DNA from: Callipepla californica brunnescens
Taxonomy: Eukaryota > Chordata > Aves > Galliformes > Odontophoridae
Direction of reading: 5' to 3'
Assembly: GCA_023055505.1 (NCBI GenBank)
Contig: JALIRH010000007.1
Location: 16,660,273-16,724,272 of the forward strand
DNA: 64,000 bases
Position 1 is the first letter of the stretch; every line of letters starts with the position of its first letter. Under the pieces are notes generated by a model that had not been told where the DNA came from, did no database searches, and saw nothing but the letters and a program-made list of their open reading frames with translations. Made by a program: the position numbers and the translations under genes. Positions 44,237 through 57,500 of this stretch are shown piece after piece.

Positions 44237-47222
44237 TATGCTTGATCTTGAGCTAAAATTCTCAGGAATAAGAGAGAAATATTAAATTTCTATAAGGTCA
44301 CAATACCACCCTTCATTTAAACACTGCTGAATACCTACCAAATCTACAGTACTAATGTAGCAATTGATAGCATTTAGGCAGTATACATGCTGTGAATTTT
44401 GCTTATCACAGTAATCAGAGTTCTGTCTTTTTGTCAACGTCAGTCTTTTCATATTTGCTGTATACAGCTGTTACCTCACTTTTACTTCACTCAAGGATCA
44501 CAAGCTCTTTAAAGGATGTCTTTTTTGATGCAATATACAGCACCCAGCAAAATGAGTCCCTGATGCCTGGCAGGGAACTATATTATTACATTATTACAAA
44601 GCACTTAATAAAAATATTGTTAACAATGACTACAACAAATACGACAAAATCAGAAAGAACAACAATTTATTACTTAACAACAGCAATGAACAGTTTCCAT
44701 GGCCATGCTACTGTTATTACTACCACAACTGTCTGTACTCTGGACAGTTTTTTGCTGTCTGATTTCTGGAAATAAGTGGGGACCTGAAGGCTCGGAGATG
44801 TGCTTTGCTTGAATGCACTCATTTTCTAGTAAAAAGTGAGAAGCTGAAATAGGTAATACACCAGATCTATTACTGTGGAAAATGCTTACTTCCAGGTCAG
44901 CAAAGAAACTGATTTCTGACAGAGTGCTTTGTTAAGCCTTTCCCTGAGGTATTTTTTTTTTTTCCAGGACTGATGATTTGCTGCTGTGGCTAAGATTAGC
45001 TTTATAAGGGAAGAAGCAGGAATATGGCTAAGCCCAAAGATGAGATGCCTCGCAAGTAACTAGGAACACACACCCAAATTAGGAAATCAGACTGTCCCAT
45101 AAAAGGGAGGAACTATAAAAGGATTTCACTCTGCTAAAAAGAGCTGCTGAAGCCCATTTGCAGGAATTGTCAAGAGAGAATGAGTCAACACTTAGTTCCA
45201 GAAAAGAAGGATGTGCTTCCCTCTGCTTAGGATCTGCACCTGGAAATCCCTTTCTACAGCTGAGCATCTTACAAACTAATTTCTTTTCTTCTGAAGAAAT
45301 TGTGGCACTGCTTCTTTTTTCAGCAAGTGTTCAACTGTTGGAGTACTGACGTGTGAACAGGTCAGGTTTCTTTCCCTAGTCTGAAATACAATCTAAATCT
45401 TGGCCTATGCAAATATACAAAGCACTGGCATCTGTGGGAAGACCTATTGCTTTTCAAGAGAGGAATTCTTCATTCATCTTGTTAAAGTGTTTTTAATACG
45501 CAAGATAATTAAACTCTGGTGGAAACAGCAAAGCTGAGAACAACCTTGAGCCTGTATTTCAGCTCTCCTTTGGGAGACTAAGGTTTGAAGCAACAATGTA
45601 ACCTCTACTTGAAAATTCGTACAAAACAGAGCAGCTCTAAGTCAAAGGTATTTACATTTGTTCTGGGGGATTTTGTTTGTTTGTTTGTTTTGATTGCTGC
45701 ACTATGAGTATCACCATTGCCTCCTCCTAGTTTTAGTAGGAAGAGGATCCTTTCTGGGAATTTCCAAAGATACACACTGAAAATTGTCCAGCTCGTCTAT
45801 TTGGCATACATGTAGGGCTGAAGAAGACTCTGATGTACTGAACACTATCCCAGTTTATTTATTGTATAGATATAACTAGTAAAATCTGTGCATTTGGATC
45901 AAGACTCGCAAAGATTTTAAAGGTCTTAAGTCTGAAGCACTCACTATTACTCTCAGTTAAAGGCTGACAATTAATTAAAAGATGGCAGTGAAAATCCCTT
46001 TGGGGATCAACTTTCCAGCAGCTACAGACTTCTACAGGCTTAGGCACTGGCTGAGTAAGGCCTTATAAATGAGACTGGCACCTAAATTTTAGAAAACCTC
46101 AGGTGTTTGAAGTAAAGAGCTTAATTCAGACCTGTCAATCTAGCTGCTTCTGTCTATGTTTAATCTCATTTCAACTTGTCAGAGCTGAGATCTATCCTCA
46201 AGGATACATTTACCTATTGTCACTGTCTATATTTTTTGGTAATAGCTCTTTGGCATTTTGGGATGTATAACTAATACTAAAAGATGTGCTGTTTATGTTA
46301 AGAAACATAAACAAATTCTTTGGGTGATATACTCTCAGAAATATTCCCATTTTACAAATAACTACAATGTTGCTGAAGTCAATGTCTGATCAATATCACA
46401 ATATCACTAGAAAAATATGTCTTTGTTCTTCTGTTAAAGTGCAATTTTCTATACTAAAATAAATGTTCAGTTATAACAGATATAAACATCCATAAGACAT
46501 TTGTTTCAGAACTTCACGACATCTTGATCAAAAAATAAGGACTATACAGTATCATATAGGTACATGCTAAATCAATTACAAACTAACTTGTTGACATATT
46601 TCAATAGTATCTGTGGATGTGCAATCATTATTAATTAGAGATATTCCTAGTGGATGCACATGTGAATTGGCACATAGAGATAACATTTTCACCTGTATGT
46701 AGCTGTATGACTGCATTACCCAAAATACGTAGCTGACACACAGATTGATTGCAACTCATAAGGTCAATACACTTTGCAGAAGAATCAGTGCTTCTCAATA
46801 GGCCAGACCCCTTCGCATCACAAAGTAAATAATGAAGACCTAGAAACATTGTCCATGCCTACAGAGTAAGATAGGGTCACCTGGAAGATGAGGCTTCTGA
46901 AATAGTGTGAGTCACCAATTAGTAACTGAACATGAAGCTGCGTGCAACATCACAGCAGGAAAAGCCAACATTTAGGCCAGGACTGAAGGACTTTTATCTC
47001 TATGCCATGTGTTGCTGAAACTTATTTTAGGAAACTATACATTTAGTTCCACTGAAATTGACTTCAGAAAACATGCATGTGGTTCTGTTCCATTTTTCCT
47101 TTTAAAAAAGAAGATACTGAGACATCTGAAAGCTTAAAGTGAAGACCTGTTACAATTATTAAAGAAACTGTAGATAATGCCTTACCAAGACAATTAATGG
47201 AATCAGTTTAGGTTATACAATT
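44237..47222. other. AT-rich non-coding interval
   Basis: No gene is supported. A 127-codon + frame at 44392-44775 is low-complexity (Thr/Ser/Tyr) and overlaps a possible ancient repeat at 44478-44620. A (TTTG)n run lies at 45672-45690. Nothing else was recognised. Confidence 0.5.
44478..44620 (+). mobile_element. Possible ancient MIR/L2/CR1-type 3' tail
   Basis: The + strand reads AAGCTCTTTAAAGGATGTC, then ACAGCACCCAGCAAAATGAG, then TGCCTGGCAGGGAACTA, and ends with AAGCACTTAATAAAAAT. This order of words is typical of the 3' end of old amniote retroposons. The family cannot be fixed by eye. Confidence 0.45.
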
Positions 47223-47224
47223 AA

Positions 47225-47273
<49 letters not shown>
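47223..47273 (+). repeat. (A)11 plus (AG)20 microsatellite
   Basis: An A-run at 47223-47233 followed by about twenty perfect AG units. It is a long uninterrupted dinucleotide tract and likely length-variable between individuals. Confidence 0.95.
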
Positions 47274-47277
<4 letters not shown>

Positions 47278-49939
47278 CAAAATAATTGATTATGGTATGT
47301 TAGTATCATCCCAGGAAGAACATATTGGATTTTAAAAGATAAAATAAATTCCCCTAATGTATATGACAATCACATGACCCACCAGTGAAACATACTTCTG
47401 AATGAAAGGAGGGAAGATAGCAGTGTTCAAGAGCAGTAGAGAAAAAAATAAGAGCAGTAATAAAACAGGATGTTATGGGCAATTAAAACTACAGGAGTAA
47501 CTTTGTTAGGGAGGATTCCAAATGGATTTTCTTAGAATATAAGCCCTACAAACTCATATCTTTTGTCACGTTAGAAAGTATCGCAACCTCTTTGATATCC
47601 AAAGTGATCAAAACTTCTATTTTCTGCTCCACCCAAAATATATTCTTACAATTGAGGTATATCAAGTGTCACAATGAGAAAACAGAACAGTATCCTTTTC
47701 TCACATGGGTTTCTCTCAAGCTGTGCTCAGCTCCCAAGACGCCCATATTCTGTTCATATAACTGTGAAGCCACATCAGTAATGAGTTCTCATGGCTCTGA
47801 CAGGTTTTGCGCAGAGGAAACTATTCCCAGTGGTACATCGCGTCTCATTGTGTATGAACACCATGCCATCACATGCTCTTGGGGTGTGAAAAAAATATGA
47901 GTAGCTGCTCATATCTGTCATTCGTTGGAACAAAGACTAAGCTGACAACTGATATAGTGGCTTGTGCTAATTTGACAATGTTCACTTGAGACTGAGACCG
48001 GAGCATTTATCTGTTATTTGAGCCAAACTCCTGTCATACAAACGAACAGGTAAGGCTTTCATTGTTTTTGTTCCACTTTGTCCCCTAAGCATTGCAAGGG
48101 CAGAAGAGAAGGAACTATTTTACGTCCACTTTCTGCCTCAAGCAATGTTCTGAGTTTGGCACCAATTGCTTGTGAAACAGAGACAGCTTTTCTAATAGAA
48201 AAAAAAAAAAAAAAGCATTTGGTGATGAAGTTTAGAAACTGACAGTAAGTCTTGATGCTTAGATTTGCTATCACTGAATTACAGCACAGTCCCTGGAGAG
48301 AAGAGAATGTGGAGCAAATGCCTATACAGTCTAAACTGTGAAAGACAGAGAAGAAAAGCATAAGTTTACGGAGACTCAGAATAAAAAGTGTGGACTGGAC
48401 ACTGACAAAGAATGCCTGCATGTATATCTATCTACACTCAATTGATACAGGAGTGACACTTCCCACATTCTCAGCCCTCAATTCTAGCAAACTAATGTTA
48501 GCAAATAATTACCCTACCCTCCTTACAGACAAAAAAAAATGAAGAGGAATCAAAAGAAGCCTTCCTCCATGAAGTTCCATAGTTGATGGAACATGATAAA
48601 CTTAAGCCAAGCTTTATTTAAACCACGCACTTCGTGTAACTCATTCTCAGTAAAGCAAACTTTTAACTATCTCTTCAAAATCTGAATATCAATAGAAATT
48701 CCTGGAATAAAAATAAAAGTATTTTGAGAACATTTTTTTTCTAGCTATCTATTTTTATTGCTAAAAGTGTTCTCTCGATTTTTTATTCGTTTGTTTACTG
48801 TAAAAAACCATGTTAAGAAAACCTGAGGATTTGCAGATAGCTGCATCCTGACATTGGGGCTTTTGAAAACTCACAACAGTTATGAAATACAAAATTAAAT
48901 CATAAGGCTTGCCAGCAGAGAATGAGTAAAGTGAGAAAGTAATCTTTGTATTTGCATCCCAGATACCTGGGATATCTGCAGGCTCTTGCTTCTAGATGTT
49001 AAAATAACAATCAGAAATTCTACTGACATGTTTGTAATAACCAATTTCTAATTTGTTCATCCGAAGGTTGATACAAGGATTTTTGCCGCAAATGCCTTGA
49101 CTTGGGAACTTATTTTGAACAAGAAATAAGCATTAAAGTAGAATGAGGAAATTACATTATAAAAAAAAAATGACATTCAGTGGAAACAATCTTTGGTGTC
49201 GGAGAGGAAAACCTCCCTGATCTCCATAGATTTGTTGACCTTTGTTTTTTTCTGTACTCTAAATTCTTTCTATTTTTGTTCAAACATTTTTGTCTTTCCA
49301 TTTAATTCAGCTGGTTTACTGTTTGCTCCCCATATTTCAGCAAACCGTGTCTCATAATGTTATTAGCTCAGTATATTTATATTCCATCTTCCATACACTT
49401 TATCAAGAACTAATCATACATTACAGTTGTTGCATTTGTTTCTAAGTTATTATAAGAAATAGTTATGCAGTGTTATGTCATAAAATGCTTATATACCTAG
49501 GCTCATAAACTGATGCAGATCTTTTTTGTTTACCTTACTGTGAAGAAAATATGCATTCAAATTCTATAAACAGGCTTATTTACACTTGAGAGGATCTGAA
49601 AAGAGAGAAACATTTCTTTGGCAGAAACCCTGGTTTAAGATGGGCTTTATCTTCTTCCACTGCCAGTATCATAGAATTCTGTGAAATATCGCCCAATTTG
49701 AGTAGTTCATATAGTTCTTATAGCTCTTAGCTCTGAAAAAGTTTGCTAAATGGAGGAAATATACATGCCACTGCAAAGCCAAGTCAGAGTGAAATGTCAT
49801 TGGTCATTTCATATTGAAGACAGTCTGTATGGTTTTAAGGCATGTTACTGATTCCTTATAATTTATTTTCTAAAATACAAAGTATTTATTTTTTTATCAC
49901 TGCATTTCAATAGTATAACTTTATTAATTTATTTCTACT
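47274..49939. other. AT-rich non-coding interval
   Basis: No gene is called. A 102-codon + frame at 47592-47900 contains a possible phase-1 exon (47731-47883), but its donor is poor. A 120-codon minus frame at 48059-48421 includes a Phe run encoded by an A-tract. Nothing else was recognised. Confidence 0.45.
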
Positions 49940-50457
49940 TGTCAATGATTTATGGGTCAGTTCTGCTTGGTTCCATGACTAATGGGGAGGGAGGACTTAC
50001 GGACCCATGCCCCGGGAAAGGGGGAAAAGGGAGAGGGTAGGGAGATGAGCCTAAATGCAAAACAGTAGCAATGATTTGACAAGGAAAACTAATTTACTAA
50101 ATAAGATATTGGAATACAAAATAACACGATATAATACAATATATTTGGAATTCAGGTTAATAAAGCTTATAAAATGAGAGAGACAGTCCAAAACCGAAGG
50201 CCTTACTCTAAAGCTGAAGGCAAGACAGCTAGGAAGCTCCAACTGCAAATGAACAGCAAAAAAGGGAGAGGTTTGGGTCAAGCATGCAGTTTTATCTTTT
50301 CCCCTCAAAGTCCTCTGAGGTATGTAGTTCTCCTCTGAGAACCACGTGCCCAGAAATTCAGCAGTCCACGGAACTGGAGCATTAATCTTTAACTTCCAGT
50401 ACCTTATATGATGTTATTATGCAAAATACCAATAAGAAAAATCATAAAACCATGACA
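49940..50457 (-). mobile_element. Solo LTR of ERV-L-like type
   Basis: This 518-bp block begins TGTCA and ends TGACA, the inverted TG...CA ends of a retroviral LTR. It is flanked by 5-bp near-identical target sites (CTACT at 49935-49939, CTACC at 50458-50462). In minus orientation it opens TGTCATGGTTTTATG, runs through GGACTTTGAGGGGAAAAGAT and ends with GTCCTCCCTCCCCATTAG, a word set I recognise from LTRs of avian ERV-L-type elements. No internal viral sequence adjoins it, so it is a solo LTR left by LTR-LTR recombination. The 85-codon minus frame inside it is not a gene. Confidence 0.82.
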
Positions 50458-53400
50458 CTACCTTAAAGAGATGTAATGAGAATGATGACAAACTAGGTAC
50501 TTTTCTTTCCCAAAAAACAACAATCCCAGGTTAACTGCTCTTTTTCCTCAGTGCCATTCAACCCTGAGTAAAAAGCAGTCTCTCAGGTCAATAGGACTAT
50601 CTTTTAATGGACCATCTGGTTTCTGATCACATTAGACCTCAGGAAAAGAAATTTCTCACTACAAAGATCACAATGGGCTTGTGTTAAGAGATGGCTTCTA
50701 CCTCAAAAAAGAAAGGAAAAAAGTTTTTCTTATCAATTTCAAATCCTCATACTTCTGAATTTCTCATTCTTTTCTTATTTCTCATCCTTTATCTTAGCTC
50801 CAAGAAGAAGGTAGGCTGAAACATTAGAATGAGAAATAAATTCTAGTATACACATACTTGTAAACCAGTTTCTTCTCAGAAGATGCCTCCTCTCTTCCAT
50901 TCTTGTCCAAGCAAAGTTGATGATTACTCCCTGTTGATCACCTGGTACTTGAATGGAAGTGGGACTTTCACAACTAATACTACTTTACTAGCACGATGCA
51001 ATGGGATTCAGGAAAGTAAAATTTATTTGTCTGCATTATTTATTCATTTCATATTATGGTGCTATAATGTTTGTAAAGTTCAAGAAGATTTGTAAAACTA
51101 TCTTTTCAGGCATTACTCTTCAAAATCTTTGTGAATATTTCTGCAGCTGACGCAAGTTTTTCAGAGATATGGGCACCCAAAGGGCACAAGATAGTTAAGT
51201 TTAAGAACTAGAGATCAGCGAAAATATCTGGTTTATTCTGAGTAGTAAGGAGAAAGCGATTTTATAATTTGGAAGCTTCATTTTTTTAGCATGAAGCCAG
51301 CTGTTGCAACCTGTATCTTCTATATTTTTAATTCCATTAATAATCAAATTAAATATGTAGATGTTTGATGGAAAAATGTATTTTCTAAGCTCCATTGATA
51401 TTATTTCGAGTGGCTTCATTCCACCATGCAGGTGAAGGTGGCCATGTTGGCATGAATTTAATAAAATTGTTTTATCATGATACACGCTACAAATACTACA
51501 TTCTACAAATGTAAAAATAAGTAAATAAATAAAGATATCCTAGATCATTTTTGACTGCTTATAAAAATGCCATTGGTGTTAGTTTTTATTTGTCTTTTCT
51601 TTTAAATCCTTTTTTACTACATAAGTAGGATGTTACAGACCTTTCTGAGAGGCAAGATGACGTTTCTGGGAAATGAAGATCTCTTTTATGATACTTAAAA
51701 AAAATTTAAAAAATGTATTTTTACTTCTTTATATCTTTGAAAGTAGTTACCAAGTCAGAATGCTTCAGTAAGCTATCTTGACCTCATCTCATGAATTTCC
51801 TTACTTTCTGCAGTCCTCTGCTCCATCATACTTCAAGGGAGGGAACAAGTGGCTATGTAGTGCTTAGCTGCTGCTAAGGGTTACCTCCTACCCGGCTCAC
51901 ATGAGTCATGTCAACCTTGCTTCCTTTTGATAACAGTTCTTTAAGCAAAATTTCACCTGGCATATGTCTTCCTCAAAGTACCTTATATTTTCTTCCTCTG
52001 GCAACATTTTTTTACAATTCTGAACCAGTCAGAAGGCAACAAAGCAGGTAGTTGGGAAGAAAGGCAGATCAAATAGAGAAGCTAGCTGTAACAGGAAAGT
52101 AAACTGGGAGACACTGAGGCATAGTGTTTAACAAAAGAGCAATGTCTAATAAATTCTGCGAAGAAGTCACTGAAATATATTATCATATCTAAATATTACA
52201 GAAGAAGGGGTATCACTCCAACTTTTTGATAGAAATGCTTAAAATCTCTTCTAGGCAGATCAGGAAAATGTTGAAACTTTGTTGTTCCATATCTGAACTA
52301 ACGTAGCCATATCAGTGTGCCAAAAACCCTATAGGAACCATTTTGCTAGAAAAATTCTCCTGAATATTTCCCCTCATACACTGCAAATAATGACACATCT
52401 GAGAAAACTGTTTTTTCTTCTTATCCTTTTTTCTTCTGACTTTTCTAATACTGTCACTCTGTATGGTTTCTGACACTTCTACTGCATCACTTAGTTATAT
52501 TCTTGATACCTTGAAGAAGTTTCCTAGATTACCTTGAAATACCCACTTAGAGATACCTCACTTTTGGAGAGTCAGTGTCTTTCTTTTATCTAAATACTTT
52601 GAAATCATCCTTAATTTAAAGAGGGTTAAATGTAAGGAAAGTAGTTAGTTGAAACATACAAAATAGTTGATACAGTTACAAATAATTATGAAATATCAGC
52701 ATGGAAATTGAAGAAGTTTAGAAAATGGGCTAGGATTAAACAGAAAAGTCTCTCAGTTTTTTTCCATTCACTGTTGCCTTCCTTGACATCAAGCTGTTAA
52801 GAATTCTAACTTTCTCTTCAGATCATGCCCATCAGAATGAATTACAGTGCCTAGCAGTGTCCAGTAATTGATTTATTTTTTTCTTTTTAATTTGGAGGCA
52901 TAAGCTCTCTGAATCTAGGAACTCCTGCAATGAAGGCTGACTGAACCACCTTTTGAAGTCCTTTTCCCTCTCAGGATCAAGGAGGTTGTTTACCTTGGAA
53001 CATCTTCTTATTTAAATTTTCCTTTTTTTTTTCCTTTTGCTTTTATTTATTTTTTCATTTATTTATTTTCTGAAGGCAATGGAGTCCATGTATTGAATAG
53101 GACAGGAGCTGATGTAAAGAAAAATGATAATCTGTTCATTAAAGTTGTTCTCCATGTTGAGATGTACTGTGTAGAAGCATTTTATTTCTTCAGTAGAAGT
53201 CCTGCATGATAAGCAGACCACAACAGTCACAGTTATCAAAGGAAATCAGTAAATATTTGATTCATCGTCTTTAAATTTAGATGCTTGAAGGTCTGTAGTT
53301 AATGGAGAGAAACAAGCATTTCTAAAAGGTGATTCTTTAAATCACCTTCAGAGGAATTTATTGGCATGAGTTGTGTTCTGGAAGTTACAATCCCTCCTGA

Positions 53401-54374
53401 CTACAGCAGACTAAATTAGACCAAACTCCTAACTTTACCCTTTCAACGACTAAGATGTATCCCCACTAACTTACATGTACAAGCAAAGCATGTTTTCTCT
53501 GTCAGCTGAATTTTCACTGCTGCCATCAGAGAGAGGCACATCCAGAAGGTGGTTCTTCCTGTTCTAAAACTGTTAGAGGCACTGGCTCTCTTGAGGTACC
53601 TGTCATTCTACTGACTAGAGAACTGAGGAGCTTAGTTAGTTCAGTTCAGATGTCTTATTTTTAAATAGACATATTAAAATTAGTATCAACCCAACTGTTT
53701 CTTCTTTCAGCTTGAGATTTGGATCCAATATTGCTGTGGTTTTGAGCACTAATGGCAGCAAATTGAATCAGTTTCTTCTGCCTCTGAGCAGGAAAAATGT
53801 CACAGAATACTCAAAAACTTTCAGAAATACTTTTTTTTCTTTTTCTTATTCTTTTTTTTTTTTTTTTAGAATACTTTCAGAAAATTCTGAAAAGCAAGCG
53901 AAGAGATAACACAAGGTGGATTTGCTACAAGTAGTGTGCTACAAGTACTACTACAAGTAGTAGTGCCATGCTTCTGTTCAGCACTTCTAAAGTGAGATAA
54001 TGCCAGACTTCCACTAGGCAGATATTTTGAGAAAATAAAGAAACTTCTGTCTGAACAGCCTAATAACACGTGTCACAGAATGGCTCCTGAACAAGTTAAT
54101 AAACTATTGTTAGAGCAGGATTTTAATGTTTTTAATAAGCAAGCCCTGAGAGAAGTACAAAATTTGAAACAGCCACTCACTGAGAGCACTGAGCATATCA
54201 GATGAGATAGTTCTCCTCCAGGCAATAAATAAATAAATAAATTGTGCTTTTAAAGGAGATAGCCTTAAGAGAAAAAGTAAGATCTACCTAATTCTGGATA
54301 TTTTAATTTTTTACTTCAATTGGCAATCTTAATAAAGTTGAGACGCTACATTGGTGTGTATTATACTTTTGAAC
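50458..54374. other. AT-rich non-coding interval
   Basis: No gene or repeat family recognised. There are T-runs near 53022-53060 and 53845-53867, a CTACAAGTA-type imperfect tandem at about 53924-53965, and (AATA)n at 54222-54241. Confidence 0.5.
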
Positions 54375-54520
54375 ATATATATGAAGAACATATATACATA
54401 CTTGTACATATTTATGTATATGTACAAATGTGTATATATATATATATAAATGTGTATACTTATACACATTATACACTTATACATTTATGTATAAAAATGT
54501 GTATATTTACACATGTATCT
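54375..54520 (+). repeat. TATA/ACAT-rich microsatellite
   Basis: About 145 bp of ATATAC, TGTATA and TACACAT units, including an uninterrupted (TA)n core near 54433-54448, with much internal palindromy. The Tyr/Ile-rich open frame across it is low-complexity, not coding. Confidence 0.85.
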
Positions 54521-57500
54521 GAAGTTGTGTTGAGGTTTGTTAAGTCAGTAGAGATGATACAGCGTACAGCTGGAAGTTGACATGCTTGGCATTAATTCAT
54601 GTTGGTTTGAATATCTAAATAAAAATATGACAACATATCATTATTCAAACTACCTCAAACTTTCCAAACTTCCACAATTAAAGAGTAGTCACAGGAATAA
54701 TGGCAGTATTAATAGTTGGTATGGGTATTACATAGAAGAAACTACAAATCAAGGTAATTTTATGCACTTAGTACATTATGGAATTGTTATTTCTGCTGTT
54801 AACTCTTCACACACTTTAAACCTGTGCAGATAATCAGATTTTTTTTTATCTTCTGTAGTGTCTAAGTACTTAGCCAATAAATAACATTGTATGATCCATA
54901 TAGTAGAGACATTGAAGAAAAGAATCACAGTCAAAAAAGAAGCTTCAATATGGTAAGACAGGCCACTTCCTAAAAGGCAACATTATTTTGAAAATATGGA
55001 AGTTTTTCAGAAATGATTTTCAGATAAATCTGGCACATTCCTATTTAAAGAACTATTTATGACTTAAAAATTTTTTTCCACATGGTTATTTAAAATCAGC
55101 TTGTGTTTCTGTCATGAGAAAACCATGCTCACTCTTCTACAACTGTGTTTAAGTTCGATACAGACAAAAGCAACAACATCCCAAAATAATTTATACCTAC
55201 ATAGTCTATACACCCACCAGGAATAAATACATAGATTAGCTCTCCCAGCTTTACCATTCACCTTGAGGATATGGAAATGACAACATTTGAATTCAAGCTG
55301 GTCATACTTATTGCAGTTGCTACTACTCTTCAAATTAGGAAGAAAAATTATCTAATGAGATTCCACTGGCCAACCTGACAATTCTTTCTCTAGATGATTA
55401 TATTTAAACGATTAAAAAAGGGGAAATAATAATAATAAAAAAAGGGAAGAAAGAGATAAAGAATTGGCCTATAATATTGTAAATTAGTTGAATAGTAAAC
55501 ATTGTAGCAAATAAAGCTTTCTACCATGTTTGTTAGCAAAAAAAAAAAAAAAAAAGTTTTCACTTTGATTTCAGCACTCCAGTTGCTTGCCTTACTCTTA
55601 CCTTTAAATCATGAAAAACTCAATTGGAAGACAAAGAAGTTATGCCAGTGCAAATGCAGCAGAACACAGAGGACAACGACATCTCAGGAGTTTGACCCTA
55701 CTCTAATTGAAATCAGTTAAAAATAGTCCCAGTGACTTCAGTGCAGCAGAAGCAGCCCCTAACCACTGAGAAGCTGGCAGTTTTTACAGTTTCTGAATGC
55801 CGAAAGCTTCATTTGGGATTTAAAGAAATATGTGATTAAAATGTAATTCTGTCACAAGACGTACTCAAACTGAAGCCGAGCAAATAACTGATCATGAATA
55901 ATTTATCTGAGGAAATTTACCTCTTTTCTTTGTCCCTGAACAACCCTGAAAAGATCACTATTTTTTTCAAATTCACTTTTGCAAGCTTTCTTTTAATTCT
56001 TATCTGTGCTCAGCTGATTTGGATTCTTGATCTTCACTCTTTCAGCTGTGTTAATTATTTAAAATCAGACAGAAATCTCATGATATATCCCACTAATAGC
56101 ATTTCTGGCACAGATACTCCTGAAAATTTAAACCTATTAAAAAAAAATAAACACTTGCATAAAAGATTAACAAAATATCTTTCATTTTCTCTACAACAAA
56201 ATGCAAATATCAAGGGGTCATAAACCTTATTTACCTAAATGATTAGTCACAGATTTTCTCTATATAACCTTTCAAACAAGCTCTGTTTTAGAGATTGTTT
56301 CATGGAAAAGGATCATGAAGAAGTGAGTTGCCTGATCCTGTGTGTGGGGTACAGGCGCAAGCTGATAGTATTAACCGTTGTCAAGTCTCTCTATAATTTT
56401 ATGTGGAGACTTTTTCATCAGTTCAGTTTATACAAGAACATTGGTGCTCATTTTTTAAATTTCACAGGTCAGCTATCAATTCTGTGTATCTGTTTCTCTA
56501 TAGTTTGGAACCGATTTTGTCTTCCGGTGATAGTTATTAATTTTCTGCTCTATTTCAAATTTCCCTAGAAGTTTCATTGTTATGAGAAGGTAAAGGACCA
56601 GAAATTTAAAAGAAGAATCACGCTGAGAAGCCAAAAAATGGTGTATATGAAGGGAAGTAATTATATGTGAACACTTTTTTGACAAAAAGTACAGTACTGC
56701 TCTTTTGGCAAGAAAAGAGGTTCTACTAAATTGTAACCTGTGCTGTCAAAAAATATCTTAATATCATCCATAGATAAAAATTATTTACAAACTATGCTCT
56801 GAAAACATTGAAAGTGAATTAAAAAAAGAAACACATTTTCACAGTGAGGAGCACCTCAGAAACTGTGAATCTGAAAAAAGTAAAGAAATAATATGAATAT
56901 TTCTTAATTTAAAATCAATTGGGTAGTGTGGCAGAATTGTCATATTAAACATTTCATTTTTAAGAACTTTGTTTTCTTGAAATGTAATGTGAAAATGTGA
57001 CAGCTAAACTAACAGCATAATCTCACGTGAATAACATATAAATTCAAATAGTGTGATTATCATTCTTTGACATCCATTTGAAAAAAAATTTGGTCTTATT
57101 AAAAATCATTCCACCATCAAGAAAGAAAAACATTGAAAGGAATTTGAGGAAAAGGTCCAAAAAGCTTTTAAAAAAATAAATACAATAGAATTTAACTTTA
57201 AATTTATCCTTCAGGATCATACCAGAGAAGGAAAAATCCAGGGCAGAGCAACCAGGAAAGGTCTTGGAAACCAATCGAGGCTATTTACAAGATAAAGTAT
57301 CACATGAAATTAATTTTGATTGCTTTTAAAAGTCAGGTAGCAAAGGAAATGCAAAGGCAACTTCAGTGCAGCAGCAGACACTGCTTAACAATGATCAGAA
57401 AGGCAAACTGGATGATTGTATCACTACTTCTAGTAGAGTAAGCACAACATCAGAAGTTTAACAGAAACAGCTGTTACAGGTTTGCAGAAAATATGTGTTA

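Noticed and set aside
45940..46047. Minus-strand Cys-containing exon-like piece (VEVCSCWKVDPQ) with a GTGAGT donor
   Set aside because: Its exit phase does not match the minus-strand candidate at 40291-40467, and support is otherwise only composition.
46330..46400. CCCATTTTACAAATAACTAC as a MIR fragment
   Set aside because: Only one short word matches; the flanks do not follow MIR order.
48059..48421. 120-codon minus frame
   Set aside because: It contains a Phe run from an A-tract and has no splice context, domain or conserved motif.
54320..54580. 86-codon Tyr/Ile-rich frame
   Set aside because: It lies over the TATA/ACAT microsatellite.
55894..56568. Two adjacent 109-codon + frames, considered as a split gene
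   Set aside because: They are AT-rich hydrophobic chance frames with no motif, and neither has a recognisable start context or splice structure.
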